Shown: positions 20,726 to 30,570, numbered from the stretch's first letter. The stretch: 56,000 nt of DNA from Symbiodinium natans (GCA_905221605.1 CAJNDS010002148.1:406046-462045), one strand, 5' to 3'. Notes: a model not told the origin generated them from the letters alone. Program-made: numbers and translations.

Positions 20726-20848
20726 AACTTCGTGATGGTGACGTGGTTTAAGATCATCAAGAGCCCAGGCACCGGGTGCTTCAAGTGCTCTTGGGCCCCC
20801 GAGACTCTTGGCCCCCGTAATGCCTCATGTGTCTTCGGGCCTCTCTGA
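20726..20848 (+). CDS. Candidate terminal exon, unidentified gene
   Basis: After acceptor CCAACAG: NFVMVTWFKIIKSPGTGCFK, CSWAPETLGPRNASCVFGPL, TGA (20846-20848). Clear coding signature. Probably ends the gene that includes 20378-20607; phases to the previous island were not resolved. Confidence 0.65.
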   Translation, partial: NFVMVTWFKIIKSPGTGCFKCSWAPETLGPRNASCVFGPL

Positions 20849-20849
20849 C

Positions 20850-21120
20850 AACATTACATAAATGCACACATATAGATAGAACAATAGATATACTTCTAAA
20901 ACATTTAAATCTATCACCACATAAATAAATAAATATATATATATATATCATATTTATCATTATGTATTTATTTCTGTTTGTTTCATGTATTTCGGGGGTT
21001 TCTGAAAATAGTGGTACCCTTTTCAGGGTTTCTCGAACAAGGATTAGAGTATCTTGGGGGGTCTAGAAGGGGTACCCTGATTTAGGACCTACCCTTTTAT
21101 TCGTATTCCTTCTAGTTTAG
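20850..21120. other. AT-rich intergenic stretch
   Basis: A/T-rich DNA with an (AT)n run (20932-20948) and imperfect GGGTACC/GGTACCC arms at 21010-21080. No coding signal. Confidence 0.5.
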
Positions 21121-21181
21121 GGTTTAGGGCTCGCGGTTTCCAGGGTGTCCACAAGCGACCCACTCCACGACGAAGATATGG

Positions 21182-21300
21182 TTGGTTCCCTCAATCAAGT
21201 CAGTGGCCGCCCACAAGTTTGGAAATGAATTGATCAACCTCAAGACCAAATTCTTCAAAACCGAGTGCCTTTTCCTTCCACACCCCTCCCCCCAAACCCC
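21182..21300 (+). CDS. Coding-like island, strand uncertain
   Basis: The + frame reads VPSIKSVAAHKFGNELINLK, TKFFKTECLFLPH. The minus strand of 21130-21225 is also open and sensible (PNLWAATDLIEGTNHIFVVE). One of the two is a shadow; + is preferred because neighbouring islands are +. Confidence 0.4.
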
Positions 21301-21395
21301 ACCCCCAGCCCTACCCCACCCCATTCTGGCCTGCACAAGAATCCAGCGGGCGGGCGGCGCGGTTCGGGGGGGGGGGGGGGTGCTCTCCCTTCTCT

Positions 21396-21474
21396 GAAGC
21401 TCAATGTCCAGCAGTTTTGGTGTTCGAATACAACTCTGAAAGACCCTTCGGCCTGGAACACCCTGACTGGATGA
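21396..21474 (+). CDS. Candidate exon, unidentified gene
   Basis: Reads LKLNVQQFWCSNTTLKDPSA then WNTLTG, TGA at 21472, or a GA donor just before it. Follows a poly-G tract. Confidence 0.5.
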
Positions 21475-21619
21475 AAGCTTAGCTCGTATACGGTTCTGAA
21501 CCTGAAGGTATTCGATATGTGAATTTTGGTTTGCCTGGATCTGGACAGTAGCTCGTTTTGAGTAGCGTTCGGGTGGTCTTGGTGTGGGCACGTCTTCATA
21601 CGACTGCGTTCTCACCAGC

Positions 21620-22104
21620 GCGACTTGCCAAAAACCTAACCCCCTGAACCCTAAACCCCCTAAACCCGAAGCCCTAAACCCTAAACCCTACACCCTAAAC
21701 CCCAAACCCCAAACCCTAAACCCTAAACCCTAAACCCTAAACCCTAGAAGAAACATCTCACACAAGGCGCGGATGGCAAGCCCATCTACTTGTCCTGCTG
21801 CTTTGGCATGCACAGGGTTCAGTGTTGACTGGTTTTATTGTGTGTATAGGCTTTAGAGGGTATACGATAAGATAAGATAATATAATATACTATAGTAGAA
21901 TATAATATAAGATAATATGTATACATATATACATACATACATACATACATACATACAGATACAGATACAGTGAGTATAAGTATATAGAGTATATATATAT
22001 ATATGCATACAGTGAGTATATATACATGTGTATATATATATATACACATAGAGAGAGAGAGGGAGAGAGAGAGAGCGGGTGTCTATATCTATATCTATAT
22101 ATAT

Positions 22105-22135
<31 letters not shown>

Positions 22136-22340
22136 ACGTGTCGGATTGGTATGTTCCATCGGGTATCTATGGTTTATTGGGCCAAGGGTTGGAACTTGGG
22201 TTCAGGGCGCAGGTTTCAGGGGGATTAGGGTGGTTTGGGGTTTAGGATTTAGGGTTGAGGGTCTAGGGTTAGGGCCTAGAGTGGCTTAGGGTCTAGGGTG
22301 CAGGCGGGGTTTCTCGGGTGGCGATCTGTGGAAAAGGGCA
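21620..22340. other. Heptamer block and TA/GATA microsatellites
   Basis: CCCTAAA units (21640-21745), then GATAA, ATAC and TATA microsatellites with a GA run (21855-22135), then degraded G-rich heptamers. Tyr/Ile-rich ORFs on both strands are artefacts. Confidence 0.85.
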
Positions 22341-22344
22341 GGTT

Positions 22345-22395
22345 AATTTAGGAGCCTCCGGCTCAGGCCGCCGACCCAAGAGGCCCGAAACCTCT
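22345..22395. repeat. Dispersed GAGCCTCCGGCTC repeat, copy 2
   Basis: GGAGCCTCCGGCTCAGGCCG CCGACC matches the repeats at 3452 and 40098 over about 30 bp. Confidence 0.6.
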
Positions 22396-22559
22396 CAACC
22401 CTCAAACCCCTAACCCTAAACCCCACACCCTATACCCAGAACCCTACTCCTTCAAGAATCCTCACTCCAGGTTTTGAGCCTCTCTGTGTGTCTCATGCTC
22501 TTCTCTTTGGGGTGGCTTTGTTAGGGCTTTGGGTTCGAGCTTTGGGGCAGGTTTGGTTG

Positions 22560-22790
22560 GGCTGAAGGGTATTGGGGCTGCGGGGGGGCTGGGGTGTTGG
22601 GGGTGGTGTGGGGGAAAAGGGGAGGTGGGGGGCAACAAGGGGGTGGGGGGGGGGTGGGTGTGGGGGGCTGTTTGGGGGCTGGGGGGGGGGGGGGGGGGGG
22701 GGGGCAAGCTGAACCGCCTATGGTCGATGCGTTTTCGTCGTGATGAAAAAATTGTGCACCGACCCCCCACCCCCCTCCCCCCCCGCCCAC
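22560..22790. repeat. G-tract/C-tract inverted repeat, copy 2
   Basis: G-rich arm to about 22704, then GATGAAAAAATTGTGCACCG, then a C-rich arm 22763-22784. Same design and inner motif as 3583-3855. Confidence 0.75.
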
Positions 22791-22980
22791 GTTTTCAGGT
22801 TCAGGGAAGGGAGAGGGTTCACTCCGCCAGGGTCGGCGGACCCTCAGCCCTAAACCCTAAACCCTATGCCCTAAACCCTAAACCCTAAACCCCAAACCCT
22901 AAACCTAAACCCGAAACCCCAAACCCCAAACCCCAAACCCTAAACCCTAAACCCTAAACCTTGGGGCTCCTTGTCTGCAG

Positions 22981-23075
22981 GCCCTTTGGCGGCCGAGTCC
23001 ATGCCAGCACACCGCCCCGAAGATTTTGGGGCGTCCTGGCTCCGCGGCGCCTTCCACGAGGAGGCTAGGGTTTAG
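22981..23075 (+). CDS. Candidate exon, stop in heptamer
   Basis: Acceptor TGTCTGCAG. Reads PLAAESMPAHRPEDFGASWL, RGAFHEEARV, with the TAG inside GGGTTTAGGG (23073-23075). C-rich block before, G-rich after. Confidence 0.6.
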
Positions 23076-23179
23076 GGTTTAGGGTGTAGGATTTATGGTT
23101 TAGGGTTTAGGGTTCAGGGTTTCGGGTTTAGGGTGTAGGGTTTATAATTAGGGTTTAGGGTTTCGGGTTTAAGGGTCCG

Positions 23180-23600
23180 GTGGGAGTTTTTTAAAAGGTG
23201 GCTCAGCTCACTTGACAGAAACTTTCTTGGCGGTATACGAACCAGTGTCAGCTCCAATGTCACGCACCCCAGCACGCACGCACCCAAGCACGCGCCCCAG
23301 CACGCGCCCAAGCACGCTGCACCCCAGCACGCACCCAAGCACGCGCCGCAGCATGTTAACTTGCACAAATGCTGTTTTTAGCCTGTGCCAAGAAATAGTG
23401 CACCTGGAAGTGGTTTGCGTAGTCGAACCCACCATTTTGCAACCGTGTCAAAAGCCCTGTGCTGCAAGCGCTGCTTTTTCCAATCCCTACTTAAAATGGG
23501 TTTGCTAGAATGGTGAAAACAAAAGCGTTTCAATAGCTTTTGGCGGGAAAATAAGCCTCTCCGGACCCCGGATTCGTCAAGTGAATCATCTTATGTTGTT
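23180..23600 (+). other. Possible exon region with CACGCRCCCAAG tandem repeat
   Basis: 23265-23345 is a short tandem repeat (CACGCACCCAAG / CACGCGCCCCAG) translating to a Pro-Ser-Thr-rich run in one frame. An ORF at 23212-23508 spans it; the part after 23375 looks moderately coding. No family recognised. Confidence 0.35.
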
Positions 23601-23758
23601 TTGCCCAATACGCTGTCTTTGTTTTGTTCTTCAGTTCGTTTGAGTGGCCGCTCAGTAGGAACTCTGTTCTGAAGTTCTGTGCACAAGCCTGCTTAGTGGC
23701 AGAAAAGTTTCGCTGGAAGACAAACCTTTTGAAGATATGGCACGTAGCTCCTTGCACA

Positions 23759-25600
23759 ATGCCCTGGGCCGACAACGAGAAGGCTGCTACAACAAAGGCC
23801 CTTTATCCGCTTGATGCGGCGGGCCAGCAAGTCCGCCTTAAGGCGGAAGTGTTGTGGAAAAAAAACGCCGCATCGTCGTCGGGTACGACTACGGCCGCGA
23901 GGAGGTCCGGGCCCTGGTCAAGACTGACGACGCTGTCTACTATGACAAGGTCAGGGGGAAGCCCCGATTGGATTGTTCCAATATGGGGCCGCGTGCCGCG
24001 TGCCTGCAGCCTGCAACATTCCGAGTCCCGTGGACATGAACTGGGCTTTGGAGTACTATATTTTAATACTTTTTTTTTGGTTTCTGGAAGAGTGCCAGAG
24101 CACAGGCCTGGCTTCGCGTGGGTTCGGAATGTGTCCGTAGCAGCCGCGTCTTGTGTAGGTTCTGCGCACTATGGTGATGGCTACCACCTGAACTCCCGGT
24201 CCCTCCCCGACTTGTACGCGCATCTGGCCCCGTACCTGGAGGACCGACGGTTGCTATTCCTTTTTTTTTTCTTCTTCCCCGGCAGGATGCCGCCGTCATC
24301 ACGTCCGACTCGTGCCTCTGCTACTCGGAGAACGGCTGGAAGGACCTCTCAATTGGGAATTGACGCGTAGGGTCGTCAGATGAAGTCGCCTGTCAGGACT
24401 ATCAGGGCAGCATCGCGCGGGCGACGCTGGGTCCCGCCCACGTCGAGCCGTTCTGGGGCACTGGGTTGAGGGGCATGGCGGACGGCTTGGGGGGCGTTAC
24501 CCTCCGGCCAGCCGCGGGGCGTGGCGCGTTAGTGGTCGTCTGCGCAGGCTGGACGGTTGTCTTGTCTTGTGCGTGAGCTCGTTCGATAGCCGAATTTGTC
24601 AGGCAACGACCTCTACACGCACCGCTGGCAGCGGTGGTGGCAGGTCAGGGACGCCATGAACGACCTGGCCCAGGCGCTGACATGCGGCATGGATCGTGTC
24701 ATGTTTGAGTTCGTGTACGTATGCCCCGCAGATTGCCACCAACCACGGGCTGAAGCTCCTGATTTTGGATGTGGTTCCCAACGTGGACATCCAGGAGATC
24801 GGACTTGTCTTCGACTGGCTTGTTGCAGTTAGCTTGACTTCGCCGGCAGGCCAGCCGGGAGGAGGCGGAGGGACGCTGAGCTTCAGGCCAAAGTCGCCGA
24901 AGCGTCAGGACATAAGCACGGCGGGTGTCAAAACAACGTCGGCTCGTCCGTTGCGTGGAGGGAAGGGCATGTTGACTGGCGTGGCGTCTAGCTGCAGCTG
25001 ACCGTTGAACATCTCTTGACCGCTGTGTGTTCCGCAGGTTGGGATCATGTCGTTCTGTAGATTGAGCGCTTCCGGGAAGCCTGTGAGCCTCCATGGAAGC
25101 GACTCCGAGTCGGAATGCGCCGATTCGCGTGCCTCCGGCGCTGCGGCCGCTGACGCTGGCGGCCCTGCATCATCTGGCACGATCCCCGTGGCTTCAGTCG
25201 ACCGCTCCCTCGAGGCAGCTACCTCGGAGGCCTGCGCCGATGAGGCGTTCTGGGTCTACTCCAGAGGTTGGTGAACGGCTGGTTTGCACGATGATATATT
25301 CGAAATATTCGAAAAAGTCCAGCGCTGGGCAGCAGCAGAAGCGTTCACGCGGGTTTAGGGTTTGGGGCTTGGGGTGTCAAGCGAGGACGCACGCTGGGCT
25401 AGGGGGTGTCAGCCCGACCCTTTTTACTCGATTGTGCTTTGGGATAGGTGTGCGTGTGAAGCCTTTGTGACCAGGTGCAGGCGCGAACGAGGAGGGAGCA
25501 GCGGGGATCTCTCCTCCTGCCGACGCTTTTCAATCGACCCAGGCCAGTGAAGACTGTCCGGGTTTTCGGAGACGAGGCCAACCAGTGCATCATGCTCTGA
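23759..25600 (+). pseudogene. Multi-exon gene with disruptions, function unknown
   Basis: Clear coding pieces in order: 23759-23949 (PWADNEKAATTKALYPLDAA ... VVGYDYGREEVRALVKTDDA), about 24105-24241 (HYGDGYHLNSRSLPDLYAHL), 24286-24345 (DAAVITSDSCLCYSENGWK), 24590-24830 (SGNDLYTHRWQRWWQVRDAM ... GLKLLILDVVPNVDIQEIGL), 24845-24990 (DAELQAKVAEASGHKHGG), 25039-25352 (acidic Ser/Ala-rich tail) and 25543-25600 (VKTVRVFGDEANQCIML, TGA). The frame breaks by one base at an A8 run (23857-23864) and near a C4 run (24724-24727), and an in-frame TGA (25272-25274) is followed by good coding (DDIFEIFEKVQRWAAAEAF). Either a recent pseudogene, assembly indels, or missed introns. The GND and DGYHLN patterns recall SGNH hydrolase blocks but occur in the wrong order. 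Confidence 0.5.
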
Positions 25601-26592
25601 CTTGGGCAGATTGCGAGATCAATCTGCTTTGTGGGTCATGTAGGTGTGGGATCGGTCATGCCACCTCTATGTTATTCCATATTTGAAGAATACCAAAACC
25701 TCGATTTTCTCCACCTCTATGTTATTCCATATTTGAAGAATGCCAAAACCTTGATTTTCTCTGTGTTTTCAGTAGAAAATCATTCTTTTGTTTAGTCAAG
25801 CGACCACGGACAGGCAGGAGTGAAGGAAGGAAGAAAGGAATAAAGAAAGGAAGGAGGGGAGGGGAGGGGAGGGGAGGGGAGGGGAGGGGAGGGGAGGGGA
25901 GGGGAGGGGAAGGGAAGGGAAGGGAAGGGAAGGGAAGGGAAGGGAAGGGAAGGGAAGGGAAGGGAAGGGAAGGGAAGGGAAGGGAAGGGAAGGGAAGGGA
26001 AGGGCAGGAAGGAAGGAAGCATGATCTTGCTATACTCGTCGTTTGTGATGTTACTATACTGTTATATTGGTATAATTTTTGAAGTTTATTGCGATACCAA
26101 TATAATATCAAAGCGATAGACGATTCTACGATTATAGTATGATATTATGATAGTATATTATCTTGATGCATGAGTTTTTTTTTAAGCCGGGCGAGCTTGT
26201 TCAACATCATACGAATATTTTGAAACATATCATGGGAGCATTGTGTCTTGTCTGCAAAGAGGGGGCGGGGGGTGCTGCTTGCATGGTGGGTTTCAAAAAA
26301 GATTCATATGATTTTGAAGCAAGCTTGCTTGCGCGGCTCAAAAATGCACTAATGTACCAAACCAATTCAATAGTATCCTAATAATATATTTTTTATAACC
26401 GTACATCGTCAAAATCGAAGAGTATAAGAAGATAGTGCTTACTTCCTTGCTTCCTTCCTTCCTTCCACTTCTCCTTCGGCTTAACAGCTTAAAAGAGTGG
26501 CAGGTTGCGGGGGTTAGGGGGGGGGGGGGGGGGGTGCTGAGTATGCGTTTAAGCCCTAAACCCTAAACCCTAAACCCTCATGCCGTCCGCAG
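25601..26592. other. Microsatellite-rich intergenic region
   Basis: A tandem pair of a 57-bp unit (CCACCTCTATGTTATTCCAT..., 25660-25765), (GGGGA)n/(GGGAA)n at 25850-26004, AT-rich DNA (26040-26160), a relative of the 44.7-kb repeat (GAAGCAAGCTTG, 26318-26340), a CTTC run, and a poly-G tract (26518-26534). No credible gene. Confidence 0.7.
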
Positions 26593-26667
26593 CTGTTGGC
26601 CTGCAAAGCTCCTTTGCTAGCGACCGCGTGTGTTCCCTGCATCTCAAGCTCTCCAGCTTTGGCCTGA
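26593..26667 (+). CDS. Candidate terminal exon
   Basis: Acceptor CGTCCGCAG after a CCCTAAA block. Reads LLACKAPLLATACVPCISSS, PALA, TGA. Confidence 0.4.
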   Translation: MLACKAPLLATACVPCISSSPALA

Positions 26668-27026
26668 GCAAGAGTTGCAGAAAGCATTTAAATAAAGAGT
26701 CGTGCAATACATACCATTTACCCTGAATACTGGCAGCAACTTAGTTGGAAGCAATGACTGTGAGTGATTTGGGGATGTGGGTGCGATGGGCTGGGACGGG
26801 TTGGTTGGCAGGTGCCGCGTGTTGTTTTGTTTTGGGCATGGGAGTGGGATGTGTTGGGTTGGCTGGCGGTTGGCGGTGAGGTTGCAGTCCTGGTGGCTGG
26901 CGCTGAGTTTCTTTATCTTCTTGGGATGGGGCGGAGTTTGTCGATAGGCAATGAGGTTGCCCCCACTGGTGGTTGTGTGCTGATGGGCTTTGCACAAGCT
27001 TTACTAGTTACTGCATTTACTATTGC
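26668..27026. other. Intergenic, GGTTGG-rich
   Basis: G/T-rich imperfect repeats (GGTTGGCAGG, GGTTGGCTGG) at 26760-26900. ORFs on either strand are compositional. TTACTAG at 27001-27007 precedes the next gene. Confidence 0.45.
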
Positions 27027-27050
27027 ATGAGGACATGTGTCGCTGAGTCT

Positions 27051-27967
27051 ATGTCGTCGCCTATGTCGTCCTATGTGTCCGACGGCGAGTCCGACGACAT
27101 CCTCGCTCGACTTGATGCTGCAGCCGAGGCCTTGCTGGTGTGTTGCTCGGCGGCGGGTTTGCACTTGCGCTGTACAGATTTGCAGTTGGGCCTGGGCAGG
27201 AAGTTGATGCTGCGATTGAGGATGTGCTGGAGATCATCAATGCTGGCGGCAGATAGGCGAAGGGGATAGTCCACTGCCACAGCGTGGTATTCCACTGTAT
27301 ACTAATTTGCGCCATGTAGGCTTGCTGCACAAGCTGGTGTTGCAAGAATGCTTTCACTTCGGAAGTCCGACAGAGCTTGACAGGTCCGGCTGGGCGTACT
27401 GCAGGTGGGGGGGGGGGGGGGGGGGGGGGATGCCCAAGCAGGCCAAAATGCCCACAGGCAGGCAAATTTGCCCCAAAAAATTGCCGCCCACGGAACCATG
27501 AAGGTTAAAATCACAAATAGGTAAGAGGGGGTTTCGGGTTTAGGGTTTAGGGTTTAGGGTTTAGGTGTTTAGGGACAGGCTTAACCACGGAGTACGCCAC
27601 GTGGTGCCTCACCGGAGACTTCGACGCTTCCCGCATCTCCATCACTTTTGATGGAGATATCGCGGGGATGTCGTCGGTGGGCTGGCGTGGCAGCCTACGC
27701 AGCAAGGAGCCAAAGTGCTCCTTGCTTGCGGCGCCAGGAAGCAAGGTGCGGCGCTGGACCTCTTCGCCGGCCTTGAGGAGTGCATGTTCATGTCTTGGCA
27801 TGGTCTAAGTCTAAGTTGTATTGTGCCAAGCTTGCTTGAAGGACCGCTTGCGCCGCAAGGGCGGTGGGGTTCTCTGCGTGGACCCTGCCGGCGATGCGGA
27901 GACGTACTGGCGGGCGCGCGGCTTCGACACGTCCTCCTGGGAGAAGCTCGTGCCAGCAAGAGCCTGA
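27051..27967 (+). CDS. Complete five-exon gene, 169 aa, function unknown (weak GNAT-like C-terminus)
   Basis: Exons 27051-27137, 27200-27248, 27320-27400, 27579-27745 and 27842-27967; all phases agree (510 nt). Introns: GT-AG 62 nt, GC-AG 71 nt, GC-AG 178 nt (contains a poly-G tract and TTTAGGG units), GT-AG 96 nt. The product starts MSSPMSSYVSDGESDD (acidic), then an Ala/Leu-rich amphipathic stretch (ILARLDAAAEALLEVDAAIE), then HKLVLQECFHFGSPTELDRS, ATWCLTGDFDASRISITFDG, and ends GGGVLCVDPAGDAETYWRAR, GFDTSSWEKLVPARA. The AxxYWRARGF segment recalls the last helix and strand of GNAT enzymes, but no acetyl-CoA motif is seen. An in-frame ATG at 27027 could be the start instead. Minus-strand ORFs over the same bases are rejected. 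Confidence 0.7.
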
Positions 27968-27974
27968 GCAGAAG

Positions 27975-28205
27975 TAGAGCAACAACAGCAGCAGCAGCAG
28001 CAGAAGCAGCGGCAGCGACAAACGACAAACGACAAACGACAAACCAGACGACTGCCGACAGACACAGACGACAGACGACAGACGACAGACGACAGACGAC
28101 GGACGACGGACGGCGGACGACAGACGACAGACGACAACGACAACAGCCACAGCCACAGCCACAGCCACAACCACAACGAAAACCGCAACGTCAACAACAG
28201 CAACT
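27975..28205. repeat. CAG / ACGAC / CAGACGA / CACAGC microsatellites
   Basis: Successive short tandem repeats just downstream of the stop at 27965-27967. They create Gln/Thr/Arg- or Val-rich ORFs that are not genes. Confidence 0.9.
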
Positions 28206-28213
28206 TTTTTTAG

Positions 28214-28342
28214 GAAGTCGATGTTTTGAATCGCTCGGCAGTCGCCGCGGAACTTGTTCACGTGTTCATGGAGGCGCTTGAAAGTGCCCACAGAAATACT
28301 ATCAAACATCTTCGAGAAAGTGTCTTGTCCTCAGCGTCAGAG
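28214..28342 (+). CDS. Candidate exon, unidentified gene
   Basis: Acceptor TTTTTTTAG, donor GTTCCC. Reads EVDVLNRSAVAAELVHVFME, ALESAHRNTIKHLRESVLSS. Helical, GC-rich third positions. The downstream gene is not traceable. Confidence 0.6.
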
Positions 28343-29420
28343 GTTCCCCTGAGGAGCCTCTCTGGTTGTTGGCGCAGCGAAGATTGTCCGTCCTTGCGTG
28401 TTGGCAATTGGCGCACGCTCCAGCTGCTAAGCACATGGGTGGGGCAGGGAGGGGGGCTGCGCCCCCCCCCAATCCCCCCTGTTACAGTATAGAGAAATTA
28501 GAGGTGTTCCGATTGAAATATGAAAAATAGAGGTTTCGCGCTCAAAAATATAGGGCAAAGTAGAGAACATAGACGTTTTCCGATTAGCAAATAAAGAGAA
28601 AATGGTGTTTTTCTACAAAAACACAGAGAATGACAAGAGCCAAACCCTAAAAAAAACATCCCCCAAAAAAATAAACACCCAAAATTCATTGTTGAACCCT
28701 AAGGTGACGAGAACGTGCATTTGCCAAAGCCCGAAAACCTAAACTCTAGACCCTGAACGCCAAGCCCATCAGTGGGCTCTACTAAAGACCCCCGAAGCCT
28801 GAATCAGGCCCAAAGCACCAAATCCCCTAGAACCCCTACAGTTCTGACATCCCTAAAAAGCCCGATAAGACCCCTAAAGCCGCAAAATCCCCCAACCTGC
28901 CTACAGGCCACCTAAAGCCCTAAACCCTAAAACCCCTGAAGCTAAAATCCCTGAAAGTCCTCAGCTGTAAAACCCCACACCTTTAAACCGTAAACCCCAA
29001 ATCCCAAACAAAAAGGCCCCTAAAACTCTTAAACCGTAAGCCCCTAAACCCTAAACCTTTTCCCTTCAGCCCTAGACCCCAAAACCCTCGATGCCTGAAA
29101 GGGCCCCTACGGGGCTCATCTTTTGTAGGGTGCAGGATCTATGGGTTTAGGTTTAGGGGTTAGGGTTCAGGACCCCAAACCCTAAACCCTTGACCATGTT
29201 CAGGGGCCGCGTAGCTCTCCTTAGGTCTAGGGATCATAGGGTTTGCAAAGGGTTAAAGGGTTCATAAGGTTGACCGGGCCCGTTGCGCATGGAGGGTTTA
29301 GTAGGGTTTAGGGTTTCGGGTTTAGGGCTTCGGGGCCCTAAGCCTCAACCTGCGAAGCAGGAATCGAGGCTAATTTCCAAACAGCCACATGCAGCTGAAC
29401 CCCTAAGCCCTAAACGTCCG
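28343..29420. other. Long stretch without a recognisable gene
   Basis: A C/G hairpin (28450-28484), A-rich DNA (28490-28690), and degraded CCCTAAA-like filler with A/C-rich words (28700-29340). Nothing coding was seen. Confidence 0.6.
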
Positions 29421-29421
29421 G

Positions 29422-29524
29422 GTTTAGGGTTTAGGGTTTAGGGTTTAGGGTTTAGGGTTTAGGGTTTAGGGTTTAGGGTTTAGGGTTTAGGTTTAGGGTT
29501 TAGGGTTTAGGGTTTAGGGTTTAA
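29422..29524. repeat. TTTAGGG array
   Basis: Fourteen or so G-rich units, then a short CCCTAAA run up to the 29567 exon. Confidence 0.93.
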
Positions 29525-29566
29525 GCTCAAAACCCCAACCCTAAACCCCAAACACCCTCGCTGGAG

Positions 29567-29628
29567 GCTGTGAAGATGCGACAGGAAGTCACGATGCTGC
29601 AGTGCATCGAGGACTGTTCGGTTTTGAG
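29567..29628 (+). CDS. Candidate exon, unidentified gene
   Basis: Reads AVKMRQEVTMLQCIEDCSVL, donor GTTTGT. The frame is also open upstream (SLE). Confidence 0.5.
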
Positions 29629-29659
29629 GTTTGTCTTGGGGGCTAGGGTTCAGAGCATA

Positions 29660-29757
29660 CTTGGAGGTTCATGGTAGTTAGTAATTGATAATAAATAACT
29701 GTACTCACAACCCACTTATAGTTCTAATTAGCTACTAAGTACCATGAACCTTGAAGT
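29660..29757. repeat. Foldback element, CTTGGAGGTTCATGGTA family
   Basis: CTTGGAGGTTCATGGTAGTT ... CTAAGTACCATGAACCTTGA. Relatives at 53807-53947 and, partial, 55511-55577. Confidence 0.85.
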
Positions 29758-29811
29758 ACTGCGTCTAGTTGCGGATATCCGGCTGGGGATGGGGAGAGGT
29801 AATGATACGAC

Positions 29812-29960
29812 AGTTATAGGGTTCTTAAAGAGGGGTTCAAGGGGGGTGGGGGTTCAAGGGGGGTATGCCCTATTACTCCCTAAGGCTCCCCAAGCTTCCC
29901 TAAGGTTCCCTAGGTACCTACCCTCCTTGAAGCCCCTCCCTTAAGAACCCTTTAAGACCC
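29812..29960. repeat. Foldback element, GGGTTCTTAAAG/CTTAAGAACCC type
   Basis: GGGTTCTTAAAGAGGGGTTC pairs with CCCTCCCTTAAGAACCC; inner arms AAGGGGGG and CCTAAGG. Related halves at 16630-16730 and 40740-40785. Confidence 0.7.
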
Positions 29961-30044
29961 TAGTTGCAAGCTCGCGTGCTCCGCCTCTCTAAGGTGGGAA
30001 CCATGGGCCCTTAGTAGTATGGTCCCTTACCCTTGTTTATAGGG

Positions 30045-30155
30045 ATCCGAAGTATGGGCCTTTATTACGTATAGTGGATATAAGGGTTAATTATATGACA
30101 AGAGCCTAAACCCTACACCCTAAACCCTAAACCAAATTAAGGCCCCATAATTCTT
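30045..30155. repeat. GGGATCCGAAG-family foldback interrupted by heptamers
   Basis: Matches the 10823-10915 copy on both sides of about 26 bp of CCCTAAA/CCCTACA units (about 30105-30131) that the other copy lacks. Confidence 0.75.
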
Positions 30156-30165
30156 AGAGCCTCAG

Positions 30166-30243
30166 CAGCCGGGCCGGCCGGGAGACGTGCGCGTCACCCA
30201 GGAGTTTCCAGCACGGTCGGGCTGCAGATGCGCAGGGCTTCGG
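30166..30243 (+). CDS. Candidate exon ending at a heptamer-like donor
   Basis: Acceptor GCCTCAG, donor GTTTAGG. Reads QPGRPGDVRVTQEFPARSGC then RCAGLR. In phase with the exon at 30355. Confidence 0.55.
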
Positions 30244-30354
30244 GTTTAGGATTCCCAAGCAGGTTCTAATTTGGGGGGGGGGGGGGCGGGAGTCCCAGAC
30301 GAGGGTTTTAGGGGGGTGCCAGCCACCCCCCTCCCCCCTTCGCGTTGTTTTTAG

Positions 30355-30405
30355 TCGCTCGGTCATGTGAATTTGGCCAGACAAAATCTTCAGGAGCATG
30401 TCGAG
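30355..30405 (+). CDS. Candidate exon, in phase with 30166-30243
   Basis: Acceptor TTGTTTTTAG, donor GTTTAACT. Reads SLGHVNLARQNLQEHVE. The minus strand (30330-30462) is open too and is regarded as a shadow. Confidence 0.5.
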
Positions 30406-30482
30406 GTTTAACTTTGCAGTTTTCATGGTTTCTGCTTTCGACCAGCTTCTTCTTAACCCCACAACTTGAAACGAAACCCTAC

Positions 30483-30570
30483 ACCTTGGGAACGGGTTGA
30501 CTTATCAGTAGACCCACGAGCTGTGCATGGGTGTGAACAGCGCACCTTCTTATTCTGGAGTAATCAATAT
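30483..30570 (+). CDS. Candidate exon, unidentified gene
   Basis: Reads WERVDLSVDPRAVHGCEQRT then FLFWSNQYY, followed by a possible GC donor (GCATTG). Good residue mix; family not recognised. Confidence 0.5.

Noticed and set aside
21819-22159. Tyr/Ile/Cys-rich ORFs on the minus strand
   Set aside because: Translations of ATAC/TATA/GATA microsatellites.
24150-24720. SGNH/GDSL hydrolase identity for the decayed gene
   Set aside because: GND and DGYHLN resemble blocks III and V, but V precedes III and the catalytic Ser block is missing.
25850-26004. CRISPR-like regular repeats (GGGGA)n and the heptamer arrays
   Set aside because: Simple microsatellites without unique spacers of constant length; eukaryotic context.
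27061-27465. Minus-strand ORF of 134 aa over the five-exon gene
   Set aside because: The + strand model has matching phases over four introns and better codon use; the minus ORF includes a poly-Pro run from a G tract.
27788-28309. Minus ORF of 173 aa rich in Val
   Set aside because: Created by the ACGAC/CACAGC microsatellites.
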